Positions 63,901-64,000 of a DNA stretch of 64,000 bases are shown here, piece by piece; position 1 is the stretch's first letter, and every line of letters begins with the position of its first letter. The notes below the pieces were generated by a model. It saw only the letters and a program-made list of their open reading frames with translations, was not told where the DNA came from and made no database searches. Position numbers and translations under genes: made by a program. Source of the stretch: Planctomycetota bacterium. Lineage in GTDB: Bacteria > Planctomycetota > UBA8108 > UBA1146. The stretch covers positions 45,414 to 109,413 of the forward strand of contig JADHSM010000012.1 in the NCBI GenBank assembly GCA_016776905.1, in the 5' to 3' direction.

Positions 63901-64000
63901 CTGCCCGTGACCTTTACGAGTACATCGACAGGTGAAATTAGCAGCTTAGCGTGGGACTTCGGTGACGGAGGAACCTCTTCCGAACTGAACCCGACCCACA
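60970..64000 (+). CDS. PKD-repeat surface lipoprotein, 3' end missing
   Basis: The frame is open to the window end (over 1010 codons). An N-terminal signal (FVLMALFSVTIAGCGS) with lipobox Cys at about residue 35 and a Gly-rich linker predict a surface lipoprotein. Twelve PKD-like domains follow, starting at 61114, 61366 and then every 249 bp to 63856; the last is cut. Each has the core WxFGDG (WDFGDGSTS) and ends with a strand carrying C-x-x-C, seen in all eleven complete repeats. PKD domains serve as spacers or ligand-binding units in surface proteins. ATG 60970 or 60973 is the start; ATG 61024 is an alternative. No enzyme domain is visible in the window. Confidence 0.85.
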   Translation, partial: MMLQISAKISAPVIFSKAMIRFVLMALFSVTIAGCGSGGGGGASLTPEPTIASFTSDVTEGPYDLLVQFTDTTSGSVEGWLWDFGDGSTSTDQNPSHIYTDSGSFTVSLTATGALESDTTVCQDCILVTSPAPIANFEPDTTSGTYDLPVNFVDLSTGPIDSWLWDFGDGNTSSLQNPAHVYGSEGIYSVSLLVEGPGGSDTMTCDSCITVSAPPPVANFDASPTTGVRDLLVQFTDSSTGPVSSWLWNFGDGSTSDLQNPEHLYTAAGSFEVTLEVTGPGGSDTMICSSCIKVEEQAPSAAFTPSTTSGVRDLEVTFQDDSVGVITEWSWDFGDGNTSLDQSPTHTYTEAGLYTVSLTVTGPGGQDIETCASCIEVLHPAPVADFSFDPASGTYDLEVQFTDSSTGPITSWSWDFGDGSSSTEQNPLHVYSEAGSYSVTLTVEGPGGSDLITCNGCIDVSHPAPTAGFTSSGTQGDYDLLVEFTNTSTGPISEYLWDFGDGSTSSEPSPTHVYTTAGSYDVSLTVSGPGGTDTVVCQSCIVVTHPVPVSDFEVSLTRGDYPLTIQFSDLSTGPINIWAWDFGDGSTSNLQNPEHVYTEAGSYNVTLTVIGPGGTDSSSCASCITVTSPAPVASFDVSQTSGDYDLPVTFTSTSTGPVDSYLWDFGDGSSSTEANPTHTYTEAGLYSVLLTVTGPGGANSALCNSCINVTHPVPQASFSTSTSGGEYDLPVTFTSTSTGTIDALTWNFGDGSTSSESNPTHTYTEAGTYTVTLTASGPGGDDTEVCSACITVEHPAPVAGFTPSTTSGIYDLPVTFTSTSTGEISSLAWDFGDGSGSSEENPTHIYTEAGTYSVTLTVNGRGGSDTQICSACITVEHPAPVAGFTPSTTSGIYDLPVTFTSTSTGEISSLAWDFGDGATSSALNPTHTYTEAGTYTVTLTASGPGGDDAEICSACITVEHPAPVAGFTPSTTSGIYDLPVTFTSTSTGEISSLAWDFGDGGTSSELNPTH
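61114..64000 (+). repeat. Tandem PKD-coding repeats, 249-bp period
   Basis: Twelve units (about 83 codons each). Exact 249-bp spacing is seen from 61366 on. Units starting 63358, 63607 and 63856 are near-identical in DNA over long stretches; earlier ones are more diverged, so the right end was recently duplicated or homogenised. Confidence 0.9.

Noticed and set aside
1..64000. CRISPR arrays, tRNA or rRNA genes, insertion sequences, phage genes
   Set aside because: Looked for by eye in gaps and coding regions; none could be supported. The only long tandem repeats are coding PKD units and the short ybeY repeat.

Overview
The window is about 64 kb of chromosome from a Gram-negative-type bacterium of roughly 50% GC. 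The best guess is a planctomycete (Planctomycetota) or a close relative. This rests on the style of the secreted proteins: a dockerin-like C-terminus with a Pro/Cys-rich tail in the first gene, Asp-rich N-G-x-D-D-D-x-D-G-L repeats, lipoproteins with lipoboxes and a giant PKD-repeat protein. No rRNA, tRNA, CRISPR array, insertion sequence or phage was seen, so this looks like core chromosome with lineage-specific genes in between. The two window ends cut genes: a secreted dockerin-type protein on the left and a PKD-repeat lipoprotein on the right.

Layout. (1) 1-1692 is the partial secreted protein, closed by a strong terminator. (2) 2059-7748 is a + strand fatty-acid/branched-acid catabolic operon: 3-hydroxyacyl-CoA dehydrogenase, acyl-CoA dehydrogenase, MeaB-type GTPase, a second acyl-CoA dehydrogenase and a thiolase, then a small membrane protein. 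(3) 7752-14320 holds rsmG, a methionine sulfoxide reductase, cstA, a two-subunit sodium/solute symporter and a DMT exporter. (4) 14611-20959 is a + strand run: parvulin-cyclophilin fusion, enoyl-CoA hydratase, thiolase, LeuB-type dehydrogenase and YgfZ. (5) 20988-24068 (-) carries a LeuA-like synthase and ETF-ubiquinone oxidoreductase, which would receive electrons from the acyl-CoA dehydrogenases. (6) 24218-30798 holds hutH, a methyltransferase, a FabZ-like protein, rpoD and a sigma-54 activator. (7) 31011-38416 holds ndk, rqcH, a lipoprotein, a coiled-coil/actin-like gene pair, a metallopeptidase and an aminotransferase. (8) 38560-38681 is a non-coding unit with a sigma-54 promoter and a terminator. 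(9) 38790-52851 is mostly housekeeping: ubiB-like kinase, miaB, ribD, serS, purA, uppS, cdsA, phoH, pgpH, ybeY. (10) 52992-64000 is cell-surface and secreted: a lipase-like lipoprotein, a DinB-like protein, a TonB-dependent receptor, an M28 peptidase, a VOC protein and the PKD protein.

The strongest unusual items are these. First, an MsrB-MsrA fusion (8535-9500) has an in-frame TGA exactly at the MsrA catalytic cysteine, followed by a strong hairpin; it is very likely a selenoprotein. Second, a consensus-perfect sigma-54 promoter at 38560 is followed about 60-95 nt later by an intrinsic terminator, which predicts a sigma-54-dependent small RNA of about 95 nt with a C-rich single-stranded stretch. 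Third, a divergent actin-like ATPase sits in an apparent operon with a coiled-coil protein. Fourth, several enzymes have altered key residues: HutH with Ala-Cys-Gly in place of Ala-Ser-Gly, MeaB with HKSD in place of NKxD, an acyl-CoA dehydrogenase lacking the catalytic Glu, and YbeY with Asp in place of the third His. Fifth, each complete PKD repeat carries a CxxC pair. Functions are assigned from protein motifs read by eye; no database search was run.
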